From the NCBI RefSeq assembly GCF_900496975.1, contig NZ_UFQC01000008.1:124001-188000 (forward strand): DNA of 64,000 nucleotides, in the 5' to 3' direction. The DNA is from Achromobacter veterisilvae. Lineage in GTDB: Bacteria; Pseudomonadota; Gammaproteobacteria; Burkholderiales; Burkholderiaceae_B. The notes beneath the pieces were generated by a model that worked only from the letters and a program-made list of their open reading frames with translations, was not told where the DNA came from and made no database searches. The position numbers and the translations under genes are program-made. This document shows, in pieces, positions 62,178 through 64,000 of the stretch. Within the stretch, counting starts at the first letter, position 1. Each line of letters begins with the position of its first letter.

Positions 62178-62729
62178 TCAAAGATTCCGCAGCTTGAGGT
62201 GCGAGGCCAAGAGGTGATTGACGGTGAAATACAGGCCCACCGCGGACATCGCCAACCCGAAGACGGCGGCGGCATCCGCCCATTGCAGCCCGCGGGAGCC
62301 CTCCGCCGCGGCCAGAAGCGCGGGCGCCGTCCACAGCGCCAGGACCGCGTTGCGCAGGACCAGCCACCACGACAGCCCGCCGCCCCGCCGGCCCGGTCCG
62401 GCGGATGCCGGTCCGCCGCAACCGCAATCGATGTCGCGATGGCCGCGCAGCAGGTTGAAGGCCAGCGCCAGGGTGGCCGCCGCCAGCACCAGCAGCGCCA
62501 GTTCCGCGCCCGCCGCCTGGCGCGACGGCACCAGCAGCAACGCGCCGGCCAGCGCCTCGGCCAGCGCGTAGGCCCACGCGAACGGGTAGGTCCAGCCCGC
62601 CGGCAGGATCCGGTAGCCCGATACGGCCGCGGCGAAGCCCGCCACGTCCTTCAGCTTTTCCAGCGCGCCCAGGAGCAGCACGCAGGCCAGCGCCGCGCTC
62701 GCGGCATAGAGCAGGACGGGATCGTTCAT
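62178..62729 (-). CDS. aauE: MauE/AauE membrane protein
   Basis: A 183-residue inner-membrane protein with four or five hydrophobic segments (LLYAASAALACVLLLGALEK; LALLVLAAATLALAFNLLRG) and a short cysteine pair DIDCGCGG, typical of MauE, which works with MauD in light-subunit maturation. The start overlaps the heavy-subunit stop (ATGA). Confidence 0.88.
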   Translation of the reverse strand: MNDPVLLYAASAALACVLLLGALEKLKDVAGFAAAVSGYRILPAGWTYPFAWAYALAEALAGALLLVPSRQAAGAELALLVLAAATLALAFNLLRGHRDIDCGCGGPASAGPGRRGGGLSWWLVLRNAVLALWTAPALLAAAEGSRGLQWADAAAVFGLAMSAVGLYFTVNHLLASHLKLRNL

Positions 62730-63916
62730 CGCGCGCCTCGCGGTTGCGGCTCGACCTGTAGCGCGGTCTCGCCCGCGGCCTCGATCGTGCCCTTGAGGAC
62801 CGGGGCGGCCGGCGCGGCGTCATAGATGTTCACGTTGCCGCCGTCCAGGGTGTAGAGGCGTGGAGCGTCGTCCTGCGATACCGACATCGACAGCGCGTTC
62901 CGGCCCGGCACCCGCGCCACCCGCTTGCGGGTGCCCAGGTCATAGACCCAGATCTCGGCGGCGGGCGTCTTGTGCGTGCCTTCCGCGCCATCCGGATGCA
63001 TGCCGACATAGAGCCGCTTGCTTGCCTGGTTCACGGCCAGCAGGTTGTAGCCGCCCGGCCGCCAGCCCCGGTCCTTGCCCGACGGATCCAGCAGGGACCA
63101 GGGCTGGCCGAAGGCGGCCTCCGGGCCGCTGAAGTCCGCGCTGTAGACGTTGCCGTTATAGGAAACGAAGTAGAAGGTGTTGCCCAGGTTCTCGGTGTGC
63201 GTGAAGACCGGGTCCTTCTCCGGATCGAACATGGGCTGGCTGCGCTGCTGGCCCGCCGGCTTGCCGGCCGCGTCCAGGTCGACGGTCAGCAGCGCGCCGT
63301 CGCCGCAGATGCTGGCGAAGCTGCGCGGACGCGACGGCAGGACGATGATGCTCCAGCATCCCGCGGCGGCGGTGATCTCGTCCGTGAACTGGCGCGTCTT
63401 CAGGTCCACCACCGTGACCGACGAAGCGGGCGTCGCGTTCTGCACGAACAGCAGCCCGCCGTCGGTGCTCTGCCGCAGATAGTTGCGGTAGTTCAGCGCC
63501 TGCGCGCGCTTCTGCGGAATGGGCACCTCGAACTTGGGCGTCAGCGTCTCGGCGTCCCAGGCTTCGACCAGGTCGGTGCGCTTGCCGCGGTTGAGCCGTT
63601 CGTAGTAGGTCGTCATCACGTAGATGTCCTTGCCGTCCGCGGACACGGTCATGTGGCCGTTGAACGACGTGGGCACCAGCCCCAGGAATTTCATGGTGTC
63701 GCCGTCGTAGACATTCACCCGGCTGTCCACCAGGTGGTTGAAGACGGCGTCCATCACGTACAGCCGGTGCGGCGTGGCCGGCGGCAGGCGGGCGCCGCCC
63801 TTGAGCTCCTCCACGGGCAGGTCCGCCCGGGCGAACCCGGCCGAGGCCGCCAGGGCGGCGCACAGCGCCCATCGCCCGGCCCGCGATGCGCGTGATCTGG
63901 CACGAAGCGCATTCAT
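62726..63916 (-). CDS. aauB: Amine dehydrogenase heavy subunit
   Basis: Periplasmic beta-propeller subunit of 396 residues that forms the alpha2beta2 amine dehydrogenase with the TTQ subunit. The N-terminus carries a signal peptide ending FARA-D. Propeller repeats include LYVMDAVFNHLVDSRVNVYD, GHMTVSADGKDIYVMTTYYE and LYVGMHPDGAEGTHKTPAAE, characteristic of MauB/AauB. AGGAGA precedes the start. Only 31 bp separate it from the upstream receptor gene. Confidence 0.9.
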   Translation of the reverse strand: MNALRARSRASRAGRWALCAALAASAGFARADLPVEELKGGARLPPATPHRLYVMDAVFNHLVDSRVNVYDGDTMKFLGLVPTSFNGHMTVSADGKDIYVMTTYYERLNRGKRTDLVEAWDAETLTPKFEVPIPQKRAQALNYRNYLRQSTDGGLLFVQNATPASSVTVVDLKTRQFTDEITAAAGCWSIIVLPSRPRSFASICGDGALLTVDLDAAGKPAGQQRSQPMFDPEKDPVFTHTENLGNTFYFVSYNGNVYSADFSGPEAAFGQPWSLLDPSGKDRGWRPGGYNLLAVNQASKRLYVGMHPDGAEGTHKTPAAEIWVYDLGTRKRVARVPGRNALSMSVSQDDAPRLYTLDGGNVNIYDAAPAAPVLKGTIEAAGETALQVEPQPRGAR

Positions 63917-63947
63917 CGATATTCTCCTGGTCTCATGATCCGATTTC

Positions 63948-64000
63948 CTAGAATGCGTAGACGTAGCGCAACTGCACGCCACGCATCCGCGGCCCGTTCT
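63948..64000 (-). CDS. C-terminal end of a probable TonB-dependent outer-membrane receptor
   Basis: Only 16 codons plus a stop are inside the window (ending ...GVQLRYVYAF). Alternating hydrophobic residues and a final phenylalanine are typical of the last strand of outer-membrane barrels such as TonB receptors. It probably belongs to the amine dehydrogenase operon. Confidence 0.45.
   Translation of the reverse strand, partial: NGPRMRGVQLRYVYAF

Overview
The window is GC-rich (roughly two-thirds G+C), almost fully coding chromosomal DNA of a beta-proteobacterium. The housekeeping order (hisS-ispG-rodZ-rlmN-ndk divergent from valS; rpsP-rimM-trmD; trxA-rho; parE/parC; glnE), the many amino-acid/amine transport genes and the G+C-rich intergenic palindromic repeats fit Burkholderiales, most likely Alcaligenaceae (Bordetella/Achromobacter type). 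The assignment comes from gene content and protein character only. No rRNA, convincing tRNA, insertion sequence, prophage or CRISPR array was seen.

Layout: (1) 1-8.0 kb: hisS (cut by the window edge), ispG, a short rodZ-like gene, rlmN and ndk on the minus strand, then a 391-bp gap holding a long structured ndk leader, then valS on plus. (2) 8.0-12.6 kb: a repeat cluster, then a minus-strand amine/amino-acid module (XRE-cupin regulator, family-3 binding protein, permease, ATPase, FAD oxidase) with a clear promoter/operator. (3) 12.6-18.4 kb: trmD-rimM-rpsP without the usual rplS, a secreted protein made of two repeats, a TusA-like gene and alaS. (4) 18.5-27.3 kb: an eight-gene type IVb pilus operon of R64/PilL-V type whose last gene, the PilV tip adhesin, is out of frame at a three-copy GGCG repeat. 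(5) 27.5-33.2 kb: an orphan sugar-type binding protein, a D-amino-acid dehydrogenase, a ferredoxin-type oxidoreductase, panD, a guanidine-II riboswitch with its guanidinium exporter gdx, and a MOSC protein. (6) 33.3-37.2 kb: a complete (hydroxy)ectoine operon marR-ectA-ectB-ectC-ectD. (7) 37.4-43.7 kb: a divergent RpiR regulator, omega-aminotransferase and TAXI-TRAP transporter, probably one uptake/catabolism module for an unknown amino compound. (8) 43.7-52 kb: a DUF418 membrane protein, parC, a YcxB-like membrane gene, parE (TTG start), trxA and rho. (9) 52-59.4 kb: a giant AsmA-like (YhdP) protein divergent from glnE, then queH. (10) 59.4-64 kb: an aromatic-amine/methylamine dehydrogenase operon (B-E-D-A plus a monoheme cytochrome c) followed by an AraC regulator and preceded by the last codons of a TonB-dependent-receptor-like gene.

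As a whole, core translation, topology and nitrogen-control genes are interspersed with accessory modules for nitrogenous compounds: amine oxidation, guanidine export, ectoine synthesis, D-amino-acid oxidation and amino-compound uptake. The points most worth following are the PilV repeat switch in a pilus operon with no shufflon recombinase seen, the structured ndk leader, the guanidine-II riboswitch, the operators of the two catabolic modules, and a TTQ-dehydrogenase operon without mauF or mauG.
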